Of a DNA stretch of 64,000 nucleotides, positions 1 to 11,321 are shown one piece after another. A program made the translations under genes and the position numbers. The notes beneath the pieces were generated by a model. That model was not told where the DNA came from, did not search any database, and worked only from the letters and a program-made list of their open reading frames with translations. Within the stretch, counting starts at the first letter, position 1. Each line of letters starts with the position of its first letter. The DNA is from Liolophura sinensis (Eukaryota; Mollusca; Polyplacophora; Chitonida; Chitonidae): positions 22,108,955-22,172,954 of the forward strand of contig NC_088305.1 of NCBI RefSeq assembly GCF_032854445.1, in the 5' to 3' direction.

Positions 1-2170
1 TGCCGATTATAAGATCATCACGAAGGCGCTAACCCGCAGACTTGGATCCGTGATGGCCTTGTTGTTCAGTGATCAGACCTGTTCTGTGCCAGGGAGGTCA
101 ATCCTCACCAATAGCTTCCTTGTTCGGGACCTTATAGAGCTGGTCGAACACGAGGATATCGAGGCGGCAATCATAAGCCTTGATAAGGAGAAGGCTTTCG
201 ATCGTTTGAATGGGCTTTTATGAACAAAGTGTTGGAGCGGATGGGGTTCGGGCCTGTTTTTTTGTAAATGGATCCGGCTTCTTTACAAGTCCCCTGTAAG
301 TCGTGTAATGGTGAATGGTTTTATTGGTGACCCTGTTCTCCTCGAGCGTGGAGTTCGCCAGGGCTGTCCTCTGTCTCCCCTGCTTTACGTTCTGGTCGCA
401 GAGGTTCTTGGGGTGGTTGTGAGGTCTTCTGACATGAAGGGAGTGAGAGTCCCTGATGTCGAAGAACCGATCAAAATCTCCCAGTATGCCGACGACGCAT
501 CTCTCTTCGTGGGAGATGATGAAGACTTCCACATTGCTGAGACGATCTTGAATAAGTTCCAGAAAGCATCTGGCTGCAAAGTCAACAGATCCAAGTCAAA
601 AGGGTTATTCTTGGGTGCTTGGAGGGGTCGTGCTGATACTCCCTTGGGTATTGAATGGTCACAGGATCACGTCAAACTCTTGGGGGTAAAACAAGGTGCA
701 AAAAACGCGGCTTCTGTTAACTGGAATGACCACATCCAGAAGGTCGGCAGAACCCTCAAGGGGTGGAGCAAGAGAGGCCTAAGCATTGTTGGGCGAGTCC
801 TTGTGTTAAACGTGCTGGCAATGTCGAAATTGTGGTATGTTGCCTCAGTTTTTGACTTGCCGGCGGATAAGGAGAACACATTAGTTGGGATGTGTCGGGA
901 TTTTTTGTGGAAGAGTAGAAAGCCTCTGGTCTCTTCCAAAGTTTGTACCCTCCCCAAGGCAAGTGGAGGTCTAGGCCTCGTAGATATCCCTAAGAAGGTT
1001 CAGTCCTTAAAGCTGGCTTTTTTGGAGCGGCTTATGTTGAGTTCGCCTCGGTGGGCTCAGGTAGGCCGGAGGTTTGTGGCGTCATAAAGTGAACCCCACG
1101 CTGTGGTTGATTTTTTCCGGCTGCTTAAAGCTCCAACGCGTTTCAGTTCTCTTCCTCGGTGGTACTTCGACCATCTGAAAACCTTCTTTAAGCTGAAACG
1201 GACTGAGGCTGATCCGGTTTCGTGGCAGGAAGCTCTGGATCAGCCTTTGTATGGAAATCCCCTAATTTTGGGAGAGGGTGGAAGACCCTTGATGCCTGGT
1301 AAGACGTCCACGCCCAGTTTCCGGCGATTGTCGGATATTGTGGATGGAGGCATCAGAGTGTGGCTGGTCTTGGAGTCGGTCAATTGGCGTCACCTAGCAG
1401 CTGTGCGAAGGGCAATACCGAAGGCATGGTTCAATCTGCCGGATACTGTCACGAATCCCAGCCGGACGAGGTATCAAGTTAACCAACAGGACCTTTCTCA
1501 GCTTTCCTCCAGGAGATGGTATCGGATCCTTCTGGTGGACAACAGTGTAACCCCCGCCGGAGTCCAGAAGTGACAACAGTTGGGTTCGGTGCCATCGTCC
1601 TGGAAGAACTTGTTTTTATCGCTCTGGAAGTCTGGGGTAGACAACCGAGCTAAGGAGGCTGTTTGGCTGCTGTGGCACAGACAGTGGTGGGTCGGGCAGA
1701 AGTTAGTCCGAGCAGGACTGTCTGCATCTGCCGACTGCCCTTTGTGCTCGTCTCAGGACGAGACCGTAGAACACCTTGTGTGGCATTGCCCGGTTGCGTC
1801 CAGCATGTGGCAGATGTTGGAACGGACAATTGGGCGCCTCCTTGGACGAGGGTTCTCGTTCAGCCTGAAAGATGTGTTGTGGGGAGACTTGAGACAAGTG
1901 CCGCCTTCATTGAAACCGGTTGTCAGGGATCAGGTGTTTCTTTGTATCTGGTCAATTTGGAGGCATCGGTGCTACGTGGTAGCACACAGTCACGTGATCG
2001 ACCATCTTAAGGTGGTGCCCAGCCTTTTCCACAGGGACCTGCAGTACCACTTGCTGACTGTTTTTGAACGGCATCGCAGGCTCGGAAAGTTGGCGACATT
2101 CAAGACCACCTGGTGTCGCAATTCTATTCTTTGCGTTGTGCGGAACGGCAGGCCCGTTGCCCAATTTTAA
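1..2170 (+). pseudogene. Tx1-like LINE ORF2 fragment: reverse transcriptase and C-terminus
   Basis: ORF2 of Tx1-like LINEs supplies endonuclease and reverse transcriptase for target-primed reverse transcription. This fragment begins in the reverse transcriptase. The conserved RQGCPLSPLL block and the catalytic YADD motif (near 486-497) are present. A C-terminal Cys/His cluster (CPLCSSQDETVEHLVWHC) typical of non-LTR ORF2 lies near 1736-1790. It is broken: small indels before 308 (near 56, 80, 208 and 256) disrupt the frame, and in-frame stops occur at 1085-1087 (TAA, where the other copy has GAA) and 1571-1573 (TGA, where the other copy has TGG). From 308 to 2170 the frame is otherwise continuous. 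It cannot encode a working protein. Confidence 0.88.
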
Positions 2171-2434
2171 TCTCGCAATTGTTCGTGACCTGGTGTCATA
2201 ACTTCACGTTTTCAGCAGTTCCGCCTATTTTGAGGCGGAAGTTTTACTGTAAATTTTAATGGATATTTGTTTCTTGTGTCTGTCCTGGCTCCATCTGTGT
2301 GCCGGTTGTGACGTTTTAGTCATATAATGATGGGCTGGTCCTGTCAGTAAGGATGTAGGTATGTTTTACATATCGCGGACAGATTTGGTTCTGTTTTCCC
2401 ACAGCCTAGATTGCTGTGGCGTACAAAAAAAAAG
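1..2434 (+). mobile_element. Tx1-like LINE, 3' part (copy 1)
   Basis: This is the 3' half of the element found nearly complete at about 46370-52240. It enters the window inside the reverse transcriptase, continues through the ORF2 C-terminus (stop at 2170) and a ~260-base 3' UTR, and ends in a short A-run near 2425-2434. Tx1-group L1-type elements carry a gag-like ORF1 with a CCHC knuckle and an ORF2 with endonuclease and reverse transcriptase; the complete copy shows this order. Confidence 0.85.
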
Positions 2435-2796
2435 ATAGACTATCCCTTAACAAACAGGTAAAGACAATAACCAACACAAAAGACCAGGGTAGTCAACCTG
2501 AAAACTTTTTTTTTTTAAATTTTTTTCGAACTCGAACAGTGAACACATCAACGAATGAACGAATAAATACATGCTGTAAGTGTCCATTATTTTGTTGTCA
2601 CGGTGAGATATGTCTCGTTATGACGATTGTATCGCCAACATGAAAGTCCCGACACTGGTCAATGTTTATAATGCGCACCACCCTAGTCATCTCCCTGTAA
2701 AAAACACACATAGGTAGAAACAAATCAAAACGAGAATGAATGAAGGGAAAAACAAAAAAAAAAGCTGGGTAAGGGTGGTGCGGTTAAAAAAAACAC

Positions 2797-2982
2797 TCAC
2801 TCGGTCATCGTCTGGATGGCCTGGGTAGCCTGCTTGGGCTGGTTGGCTTGGTTGTTAGGTCGGATTGTAGGCTGCTCGTCAGGTGCAGAGAGGTTGTTGG
2901 CTGTCATCAAATACTCCACGTACATCTGGGCGAATGCCGGGTTCGATTTGTTGATCGGTGTATCATTTAAAAACTGCCGCAC
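2797..2982 (-). CDS. Conserved short ORF of unknown function (copy 1)
   Basis: This 61-residue minus-strand ORF has a mostly polar N-terminal half with the segment YVEYLMTANNLS and a Gln/Asn/Pro-rich C-terminus (repeats resembling QPKQATQA), ending at a stop. The duplicate at 52618-52803 stays open and differs at only a few positions (D/E, A/S, I/T), so the frame survived divergence. It could be the last exon of a host gene: just upstream on the minus strand the sequence is a LINE/SINE tail, so any preceding exon is out of reach. No family is recognised, and chance conservation of a short frame is possible. Confidence 0.3.
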   Translation of the reverse strand: MRQFLNDTPINKSNPAFAQMYVEYLMTANNLSAPDEQPTIRPNNQANQPKQATQAIQTMTE

Positions 2983-2984
2983 TT

Positions 2985-3058
2985 GTTTTCACCTTGTTCT
3001 CGCCACGATATGGCTGAAATATTGCCGATGTTGCGTTAAGCAATAATCATTCATTCCT
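2985..3058 (+). repeat. 5'-truncated LINE tail (CATT-type 3' end)
   Basis: The sequence from TTTTCACCTTGTTCTCGCC to the ATTC repeat matches the 3' terminus of LINE B1 (11497-11579) and of B2 (26133-26214) with a few differences. It is therefore a severely truncated LINE, or a SINE using the same tail. The same tail sits at the equivalent place in the other locus copy (52807-52880), so it predates the duplication. Confidence 0.75.
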
Positions 3059-3204
3059 TCCGTACCCTGAGACCTGACTAACCACAGCCTGGTGAGGGAG
3101 AGAGCCGGTTGACCTGCCCGACCTGTGGCCGGGGAAATTTGGCATTGTGAAGACTGCCTGCCTGATATCTATCACTCGGCTTCCAGCCCTCCCCCCCCCC
3201 CCCC

Positions 3205-3420
3205 CCCCGTGGGGTTTCCGGGGTGATAAGAATAGGACCTCAGCCCTCTAGGCAAGCTTGTCGTAAAAGACGACTAACCTAGAGCTCTCCTGTGTGAGCC
3301 CGGTGAATAGAATAGGCTCACATCTTCTCGGTTGTGTGAGAGCCAACCGGGAAGCGACCTGTTTGCCGTGCGTTGCGACCCGTAATCTACGAGGACGGGA
3401 TCCTGGTGGCTGAGGGTGTG
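3205..3420 (+). promoter_or_regulatory. Structured LINE 5' leader with serial hairpins
   Basis: Hairpin stems can be read directly: CTCTAGG (3246-3252) with CCTAGAG (3278-3284), enclosing GTCGT/ACGAC; TGTGAGCC (3293-3300) with GGCTCACA (3315-3322); CGGTTG (3329-3334) with CAACCG (3344-3349); and CCCGT (3379-3383) with ACGGG (3395-3399). The same stems occur in the leaders starting at 5718, 18727 and 61047. LINE 5' leaders commonly hold the internal promoter and RNA elements for translation or processing. Which of these roles applies here is inference. Confidence 0.6.
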
Positions 3421-3805
3421 TTGGTCTTGCGAGATCCTCACGCCCAACACGGCACTTTGGCCCTTACTTGGGGAGAGACGGGAGGTCGGATGGGCCCGGT
3501 CCGATCAATCGGCTTGGTCATGTCTTGCCTCTACGTAGTCCCAATTGCCTCAATAACAGCATATCGTTTGGCGAACAAATATTATTTCTGAAATATCGTT
3601 TGTAGGACTACGTTTTGAGCGGTGGCTCATGGGTCAATCGAGTAGATTGAATTTAACCTGTTGGTATAAATCAATCTGTTCGAGTATACCTCATATGGAA
3701 TCCTTGGTGTCTTTCCTGCTGGGTATCCCCAGGTTCAGACATCGCCCTTGTTGGCACTCCGTGGTGGGTGGGGAACATATGGGGTGAACTTCATACATAT
3801 AAACC

Positions 3806-5155
3806 ATGTCTACATTAAAAATTTCTGCAAATGTTTCCAATTTATCCAACCGAACTTCCTCTCAGCCGACTTTGTTGCCGTGTGTTGATAAAAAGAGGAA
3901 GCTATCTGACTCAATCGATAATGAACAGGACAGCTGGCCGGCTTTCATTGTTCTCTCAACAAAGAGTGAACAAAAGCCGGCCTCCAAAATTCATCCGTTC
4001 CTTTTGAAAAGAGCTCTCCAGGGTGCAGCTGGTACTCTTAAAAATGTTAAAAAGCTGAAATCCGGAGACATTCTCATTGAATGTTTCCGGAGGCAACAAT
4101 CTAAAAATCTGCTGTCACTGAAAAAAATTTCCGATATACCTGTTTTCGTATCCCCTCACAATTCCCTGAACAGCTGTCAGGGAATAATTCGTGATAGGGA
4201 TGCTGATATTATTGACTTAACCGAAGAGGAAATCTGCGAGGAGTTAAAATCACAAGGTGTTGCCAGAGTAAAACGCTTCACTATGAAGAAATCTGGCAAT
4301 GTCATTCAATTAAATACATATCTTTTAACATTCAATACTACATCTCTTCCGTCATATATCTATATTGGCCCGTATAGGGTTAATGTGGCTTTATATATCC
4401 CTAACCCTACACGCTGCTTCACTTGCCAAAAATTTGGCCATGGCAAGGGCCAATGTAGAAATAAACTGGTTTGTTTCCGGTGCGGCAGTGGGGGTCATGA
4501 TGGTTTCGATTGCAACAGCATAGTTAAGTGCTGCAATTGCGGTGGAGGTCACATGGCCTCTTCTAGAGACTGTCCACTGTTCGTAAAAGAAAAGCAGATA
4601 ATCAACCTCAAATTTAAAAACAACATATCTTATCAGGAAGCCCGCAGATTGGTCTTGCCTTCTAATTCCTCTCTGCATACTTCGTTCGCCAATGTGGTCA
4701 AGCGAGTAGTATCTGTTGCTACTCAAACTTCATTGACTTGGCCCATTGAAAACGACAAACCTAGTACCACTTCTGTCAAACTTTCGGCTCAACCTGCGCA
4801 AAACACTTGCTCAACCCAGACTACTTCAGCAGAACAAATAAAAACAGTAAACATTATCGAAAACTCTGATAAACCTGAACCTAATGACAGCATCAAATCA
4901 AAAAACAAACCTCACAGTAATAACAATAAAACTAATAAACCTAGTGGCCCCACAGAGCGTCCCTCTAAGGCCACTAGGGACCCTGTCCAAACTTTTAACA
5001 AGTTTGGGTTGTTGGAGGACGTTGGTCCTTCAGCCTCAGATGCGGAGGTAATGGATACATCACCCGCACCAGGGAGATCTAACAGCCGATCTCCACGGAA
5101 GGGTCGTCCGCGGTCCAAACATAAAGAGAAATCCCCCATACGCCTCCCTCCATAA
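3806..5155 (+). CDS. LINE A1 ORF1: gag-like RNA-binding protein with CCHC knuckles
   Basis: This intact 449-residue ORF starts at an ATG after the leader. Its middle carries three closely spaced zinc knuckles, beginning CFTCQKFGHGKGQC, then CFRCGSGGHDGFDC, then CCNCGGGHMASSRDC, as in nucleic-acid-binding ORF1 proteins of the I and Jockey groups. The C-terminal third is low complexity, rich in Ser, Thr, Pro, Asn and Lys, ending in a basic RSRSPRKGRPRSKHK-like tail. The stop codon overlaps the ORF2 start as TAATG. ORF1 proteins coat LINE RNA to form the retrotransposition particle. The closest relative here is 61645-63009 (A2). Confidence 0.9.
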   Translation: MSTLKISANVSNLSNRTSSQPTLLPCVDKKRKLSDSIDNEQDSWPAFIVLSTKSEQKPASKIHPFLLKRALQGAAGTLKNVKKLKSGDILIECFRRQQSKNLLSLKKISDIPVFVSPHNSLNSCQGIIRDRDADIIDLTEEEICEELKSQGVARVKRFTMKKSGNVIQLNTYLLTFNTTSLPSYIYIGPYRVNVALYIPNPTRCFTCQKFGHGKGQCRNKLVCFRCGSGGHDGFDCNSIVKCCNCGGGHMASSRDCPLFVKEKQIINLKFKNNISYQEARRLVLPSNSSLHTSFANVVKRVVSVATQTSLTWPIENDKPSTTSVKLSAQPAQNTCSTQTTSAEQIKTVNIIENSDKPEPNDSIKSKNKPHSNNNKTNKPSGPTERPSKATRDPVQTFNKFGLLEDVGPSASDAEVMDTSPAPGRSNSRSPRKGRPRSKHKEKSPIRLPP

Positions 5156-5716
5156 TGTCTTACTTAGACAAAATTATACAGTGGAATTGTCGAGGCCTTA
5201 AGGCAAATTTTATTGAAATAACTCAGCTAGTTCAATCTTTCAATCCAGTTGCCCTCTGTCTTCAGGAAACTCACCTGAAGACACTTGACAAAGATAAAAT
5301 AACACTTAAAAATTATTCATTATATAGTACTTATTCAAATGAAGAAGAGCGAGCTGCAGGCGGCTCCTCGATATTCATAAATAACAGCATTATCCACAGC
5401 CCTGTTGCTCTGAATACAGAGCTTCAGGCTGTGGCCGTTCGTGTTTCATTGTCTAAAACAGTCACATTATGTTCGGTGTATATACCGCCGAACACTTCTT
5501 TGTCAGCCAATGAGTTACATAATCTGACACAACAATTACCCAAACCGTTTGTAATACTGGGAGATTTAAATTCCCATAACCCCCTTTGGGGAAGTAATAA
5601 CATAAATAATAAGGGCAAGATAGTCGAAAACTTCTTATGTAAGGAAGAACTGTGTTATTTCAATGATGGTTCTAATACCTATTTACATCCAGGTAATGGC
5701 GCTTATTCTGCTATCT
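5155..5716 (+). pseudogene. LINE A1 ORF2, truncated in the endonuclease
   Basis: The frame starts with the ATG that overlaps the ORF1 stop. It encodes the N-terminal part of an exonuclease-endonuclease-phosphatase (APE-like) domain: QWNCRGLKANF near residue 9, the catalytic-Glu motif LCLQETHLK near residue 35, and GDLNSHNPLWG near residue 136. After GAYSAI the sequence passes directly into the head of LINE B1. The rest of the endonuclease, the reverse transcriptase and RNase H are absent, so no activity is expected. Confidence 0.9.
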
Positions 5717-5717
5717 C

Positions 5718-5940
5718 CCCCGTGGGGTTTCCGGGGTGATAAGAATAGGACCTCAGCCCTCTAGGCAAGCTTGTCGTAAAAGTCGACTAACCTAGAGCTC
5801 TCCTGTGTGAGCCCGGTGAATATAATAGGCTCACATCTTCCCGGTTGTGTGAGAGGCAACCGGGGAGCGACCTGTTTGCCGTGGGTTGCGACCCGTAATC
5901 TCCGAGGACGGGATCCTGGTGGCTGAGGGTGGGTTGGTCT
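5718..5940 (+). promoter_or_regulatory. Structured leader of LINE B1
   Basis: It shows the same hairpin series as A1: CTCTAGG/CCTAGAG, TGTGAGCC/GGCTCACA and CGGTTG/CAACCG. This region is nearly identical to subfamily A although the downstream leader differs. Confidence 0.55.
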
Positions 5941-6319
5941 TGCGAGATCCTCACGCCCAACACGTCACTTTGGCCCTTACTTGGAGAGAGACGGGAGGTC
6001 GGATGGGCCCGGTCCGATCAATCGGCTGGTCATGTCTAGCCCTACATTTGATCCCGTTTGTTATTCTTTGTCTTACCGAGATGTCAAGTTGGCTCTTCTT
6101 CAGAAGCACTTCCTTTGGGGTCAATGCAGAAGGCGGTGGCTAATGGGTCAATCGAGTAGATTGAATTTAACCTTTTGGTATAACTCAATCTGTTCGAGTA
6201 TACCTTGCGTGGATTCCCTGTTTTTATTCTCTGCTGGTCATCCGCAGAGGTAGATTCGCCCTTGTTGGCACTCCGTGGCGGGTGGGGGACACGCAGGGTG
6301 AAATTAAATAAAATATAAC

Positions 6320-7656
6320 ATGGCTTCATCTGAAATCACAACAGTCGTTGCTAAGAAAAGAAAAAATGAAGTTCCGTTAGATATTGAAGGAGAAAATACT
6401 TATTTTCCTACCTTCTTAGTAATATCTAATAAAAATGAAGGCAAAATGAAAATAAATCCATTCGTATTAAAAAAAAACGTTAGAAAGTTATGCTGGAACT
6501 CTGAAACAAGTCAAAAAAATGAAATCTGGGAACATTTTGTTGGAAGTTTCCAGAAAACAACAATATATAAATTTATTAAAAATTCAAAATATAGGAGAGC
6601 AGCCTGTTTCTGTTTCTCCACATAATACTTTGAACTGCTGTCATGGAATAATTCGTGACAGAGACCAGGACCTTACTGAAATGACAGAGCAAGAAATAAC
6701 TGAAGAACTTAAACATCAAGGAGTGATAAAGGTCAAACGCTTCATAATAAAACGAGATGGAAACCTGATCAAAACGAACACTTATATGGTAACTTTCAAC
6801 AGACCTTCCCTTCCGTCATCTATATTTATCGGGCCATATAGTGTGAGGGTGGAGTTGTTTATACCTAACCCCACCCGGTGTTTCTCTTGCCAGCGGTTTG
6901 GCCATGAGTCAATGCCGCAACACACTGGTCTGCTTTAGATGTGCGGGAGCAGGGCATGAGGGATTCGACTGCACAAAAACAATAAAATGTTTCAATTGTA
7001 GCGGAGCCCACATGGCCTCTTCGAAGGACTGCCCTCTTTTCAAAAAAGAAAAAGAAATTATAACCTTAAAATGTAAAAATAATATATCCTATCAGGAAGC
7101 GAACCGTATGGTCTCTGTCACGCATGGCCTTACAACATCTACTTTTGCCAACGTTGTAAGGAAAACCACTGTTTCTGTGGGGGTCCAAACAACTTTTACT
7201 TGGCCCATTGACAAAGAACAGCCACAGAAACTGGTCACGAAACCCGTAAATAAGACAGCCAGTTCATCATCTCAGACTGATATCAACCCATCTAAAATAC
7301 CTAATAACTTACCTAAGTATCCAGCACTTTCTCTATCTGACCACACTTCATGTGATAATAAATCTAAATCTAATAAACCCGTTGATTCTTCACAGAAAAC
7401 AACGGGTGACAAAAACAAATCTGAGAAAAATCATAAAAAGGATAAACTTAGTGGCCCCCTGGAGCGTCCCTCTAAGGCCACTAGGGACCCAATCCAAACT
7501 TATAATAAGTTTGGATCCTTGGAGGATGTCGATCCTTCAACTTCATGTGCAGACCCGATGGATACATCATCTGCACCTGAGAGATCTCCTAGTAGATCCC
7601 CCAAAAAGGGTCTTCCTCGGTCAAGACATAAATCCCCAATACGTCTTCCTCCATAA
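6320..7656 (+). pseudogene. LINE B1 ORF1 (gag-like), frameshifted
   Basis: Homologous to 19329-20669. The N-terminus begins MASSEITTVVAKKRKNE. A frameshift lies near 6475 in a run of A residues. A second lies near 6905, where five bases present in B2 are missing just after the first zinc knuckle begins (CFSCQRFGH), so that knuckle is destroyed. The second and third knuckles (CFRCAGAGHEGFDC and CFNCSGAHMASSKDC) remain in the last frame, 6898-7656. The Ser/Lys-rich C-terminus and basic tail are conserved. The stop overlaps the ORF2 start as TAATG. No single ORF covers the protein. Confidence 0.88.
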
Positions 7657-10600
7657 TGGCGATATATGACAAAATTATGCAATGGAATTGTCGAGGTCTT
7701 AAGGTAAATTTTATTGAAATAACACAGCTAGTTCAATCTTTTAATCCAGTAGCCCTATGTCTTCAGGAAACTCACCTGAAGACATCTGACAAAGACACAG
7801 TAGCCCTTAAAAATTATTCATTATATAGTACTTATTCAAATGAAGAAGAGCGAGCTGCAGGCGGCTCCTCGATATTCATTAATAACAGTATTATCCACAG
7901 CCCTGTTGCTCTGCATACAGAGCTTCAGGCTGTGGCCGTTCGTATTTCACTGTCTAAAACAGTCACATTATGTTCGGTGTATATACCTCCGAACACTTCT
8001 TTGTCAGGTTCTCAGTTATATAATCTAATAGAACAATTGCCAAAACCGTTTATCATTATGGGAGATTTTAATTCCCATAACCCTCTATGGGGCAGTAATA
8101 ACATAAATAATAAGGGCAAGATAGTCGAAGACTTCTTATGTAAGGAAGAACTGTGTTATTTCAATGATGGTTCTAATACCTATTTACATCCGGGTAATGG
8201 CACTTATTCTGCTATCGACCTCACTATCACAGATCCATCACTTCTCCCAGATTTTTCTTGGAGGGTGCATGACGATCTTTGTGGTAGTGACCATTTTCCT
8301 ATTATCCTAGAGCATATCACTTCTAATTCTTTAGAACGTGTAGCTAGGTGGAAATTCGATAAAGCAGACTGGATCGCATTTGAGATGTTCTGCGAGGCTG
8401 ATATCTCTCCAGAGACTCTCAATGCAACAAATGATCCAATATTAAAATTTAACGACCTTGTATTACGAGCTGCCGATAGAACTATCCCTAAAACCTCGAC
8501 AAATCCACAATCCAAAAGCAAACCCTGGTATGATAAGGACTGTCGCAAAGCCATTAAAGACCGCAAAAGGGCCGAGCGAAATTTTAATACATGTCCTACT
8601 GATAATAACTTAAACCAGGTTCGTATTTTTCGAGCTAAGGCTCGTCGATTACTCAAGTCCAAGAGACGATCTTGTTGGCGGAACTTTGTTTCGGGCATTA
8701 CGTCAAAAACACCCATGCGTAAGGTCTGGAACATGGTTCAGAAACTTAAAGGCAAAAATAATAAAGCAAAAGTTCAGCATTTAAAAGATGGAGATAATAT
8801 TTTAACTTCTCCACCCAATATAGCAAATAAACTAGCTGAAACAATTTCAAACAAATCTTCTTCTGAGAATTACTCTAAAGAATTCCAACATATTAAAAAC
8901 CAGAAGGAGAAAATTAAATTGCCTTTTTCTTCTAAGAATTTAGAAGATTATAATCACCCTTTTAATATCGAGGAACTTAGAACTGCATTGAAAAAGGCCC
9001 ACGATACTGCCTGTGGTCCTGATAATGTATATTATAAGTTTCTGAACCATTTACCACCTGAGCCACTGGAGACTCTCTTGGACTTGCTTAATGATATTTG
9101 GATAACTGGTAATTTTCCACCATCATGGAGGGAGGCGTGTATTATTCCGGTTCCCAAACCGGGTAAGGATCATACTGATCCAAATAATTACCGTCCCATA
9201 GCTCTTACCAGCTGTGTCTGTAAGACTGTGGAACGGATGATTAATGATAGACTTGTTTGGTTTCTTGAAACCAACAAGCTTTTATCTAATATTCAATGCG
9301 GTTTTCGGCAAGGTAGATCTACCATGGATCACCTTGTTCGATTCGAAACTTTTATTCGTGATGGATTCATCAATAAAGAACATGTGGTGTCCATATTTTT
9401 CGACCTTGAGAAGGCCTACGACACCACATGGAAATATGGTATTTTAAAAGACCTTACGGATATGGGTCTTAAAGGCCGATTACCTATATTTATATCAGAA
9501 TTTTTATCCCATCGTCAGTTTAAGGTAAGGGTGGGGTCCACTCTTTCTGACTCTTATGAGCAAGAAATGGGTGTACCCCAGGGCAGTATCCTTTCACCAA
9601 CACTATTTAGCATAAAAATTAATAGTTTGGCTAAAACATTAACATCTGGCACAGAGGGTTTTTTATATGTAGATGATTTCCTGATATGCTACCGTGCTAA
9701 AAATATGAATAACATCGAGCGGCAACTGCAGCTTTGTCTCAACAAGATCGAGAAATGGGCAGTTGCCAATGGTTTTAGATTTTGAACATCTAAAACCGTC
9801 GGTATGCATTTTTGTAATCAACGGATATTCCATCTTGACCCTGAACTTAATTTTTGTGGTAAACCAGTGAAAATTGTTGGAGAAAATAAATTTTTAGGGG
9901 TTATATTCGACAGAAAATTATCATTTATACCTCATATTAAAATGCTTAAAGCTAAATGCACAAAGGCTCTCGATATAATTAAGGTCGTGTCTAGCACCGA
10001 TTGGGGTGCTGACCGATCAGTTTTACTTAATTTATATCGTTCTCTGGTGAGGTCTAAAATGGATTATGGATCCATCATTTACGGTTCCGCTAGGAAGTCG
10101 TATACTAAAATGTTGGATCCGGTCCATCACCAAGGTTTGAGGCTCAGCATTGGTGCTTTTAGAACCTCACCAGTAGAAAGTTTATACGTAGAGGCTAACG
10201 AGCCTTCTTTACATCACAGGCGTGTAAAACTGAGCCTTCAATATGCTGCAAAGCTTAAAGCTTATCCAACAAACCCTGCATACGACTGTGTTTTCAATCC
10301 ATCATATGTAGACAAATATAATAAATGTTCTAACAAGATCCCTTCGTTCGGTCTTCGTATACGGGAGCATATTGTGGGAGCTAACATCAAGGTGGAAGAT
10401 ATAGCTCCGGTGTCTTTTCCGGAGTCTCCTCCATGGCTTCTCCCACAACCTAAACTAATATTTGATCTACGTAAATATAATAAATCGAATATAAATCCTC
10501 TTATAATTCAGCATGGTTTTGCTGAAATTAAAGCTAATTATATGGATTATAAATTTATATATACTGACGGGTCGAAGGATGGGGACAGGGTTGCGACTGC

Positions 10601-11321
10601 GGCTGTCATGGAGCAGCGAGTCTCTTCCTTTCGTCTTCCATCCTCTTCTTCAATATTCTCTGCCGAGGCCAGAGCTATACTCCTGGCCTTATCATATGTT
10701 TCTTCTGGGTGTGCCCAGAGGGCAATGATATACACTGACTCGTTGTCTTGCTTACTGGCAATACAGAATAATAAATTTAAAAATCCCTTGATCCTTCAAA
10801 TTTTAGCTATACATAGGAAATTAATTAGAAGAGGTAAAGATATATTCTGCTGGATACCAAGTCATATTGGTATCCATGGAAACACAGTCGCAGACAGGGA
10901 GGCGAAAGCTGCCCTAAATAAACCCATATCTAAGATAAAAATCCCTTATACTGACATGAAGTCCAATATTCTTAAATATATTCGTCGCCTTTGGCAGGGT
11001 GAATGGAACTTGCAGACCCATAATAAACTGCATGCTATTCATCCGGTCATTGGCTATAATTCATATACACTTGATATGTCTCGTAGAGACCAAGTCGTTT
11101 TAACCAGATGCCGTATTGGACATTCTTATCTGACACACAATTTCATCTTGGATGGGAGCAGTGCTCCCGAGTGTGTTGGATGTGATGCTCAGTATGGCAT
11201 CAAACATATTCTGGTTGACTGTGTAGACACGGTCAACTCTATATATGATTTATTTGACAGCATCGCTGGCGATGTTGTCATAAAATATTTGAAGGCCATT
11301 GGCCTATATCATAAAATATAA
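7656..11321 (+). pseudogene. LINE B1 ORF2: endonuclease, reverse transcriptase and RNase H, one nonsense codon
   Basis: One frame of ~1,221 codons is interrupted only at 9783-9785 (TGA; B2 has TCA). Domains in order: APE-like endonuclease (residues ~1-230; QWNCRGLKVNF, LQETHLK, GDFNSHNPLWG, SDHFPI), a linker, and reverse transcriptase (~440-720; NNYRPIALTSCVCKTVER, FDLEKAYDT, MGVPQGSILSP, catalytic YVDD near 9667). After the stop follow the thumb and connection, then RNase H (10556-10930; YTDGS, EARA, YTDS, NTVADREA) and a C-terminal Cys/His cluster. RNase H places it in the I superfamily of LINEs. The stop separates the reverse transcriptase palm from RNase H. Confidence 0.9.

Larger units (their letters stand above)
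2435..3204. other. Anonymous DNA with a short conserved minus-strand ORF
   Basis: This stretch is shared with 52260-53013. It contains poly-T and A-rich runs, a 61-codon minus-strand ORF (listed separately), a short LINE-type tail at 2985-3058, and a C homopolymer just before LINE A1. I see no other gene signal. Confidence 0.6.
3205..5716 (+). mobile_element. LINE A1 (subfamily A), 5' fragment
   Basis: This is an RNase H-type LINE (I superfamily, possibly Nimb or a relative). It begins with CCCCGTGGGGTTTCCGGGG after a C-run, carries a ~600-base structured leader, an intact ORF1 and the first ~187 codons of ORF2. It stops abruptly at 5716 inside the endonuclease, where a second LINE head (B1) begins. 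The remaining ORF2 and 3' UTR of A1 are not found after B1. Confidence 0.88.

Noticed and set aside
3205-3290. HDV-like self-cleaving ribozyme at the LINE 5' end
   Set aside because: The stems seen are serial hairpins; I could not find the double-pseudoknot pairing of the 5' terminal strand that the ribozyme needs. A covariance search would be decisive.
3373-3591. Conserved leader ORF (RPVIYEDGILVAEG...) as an extra LINE protein
   Set aside because: It lacks an ATG and runs into frames that differ between subfamilies; conservation is explained by leader structure or common origin.
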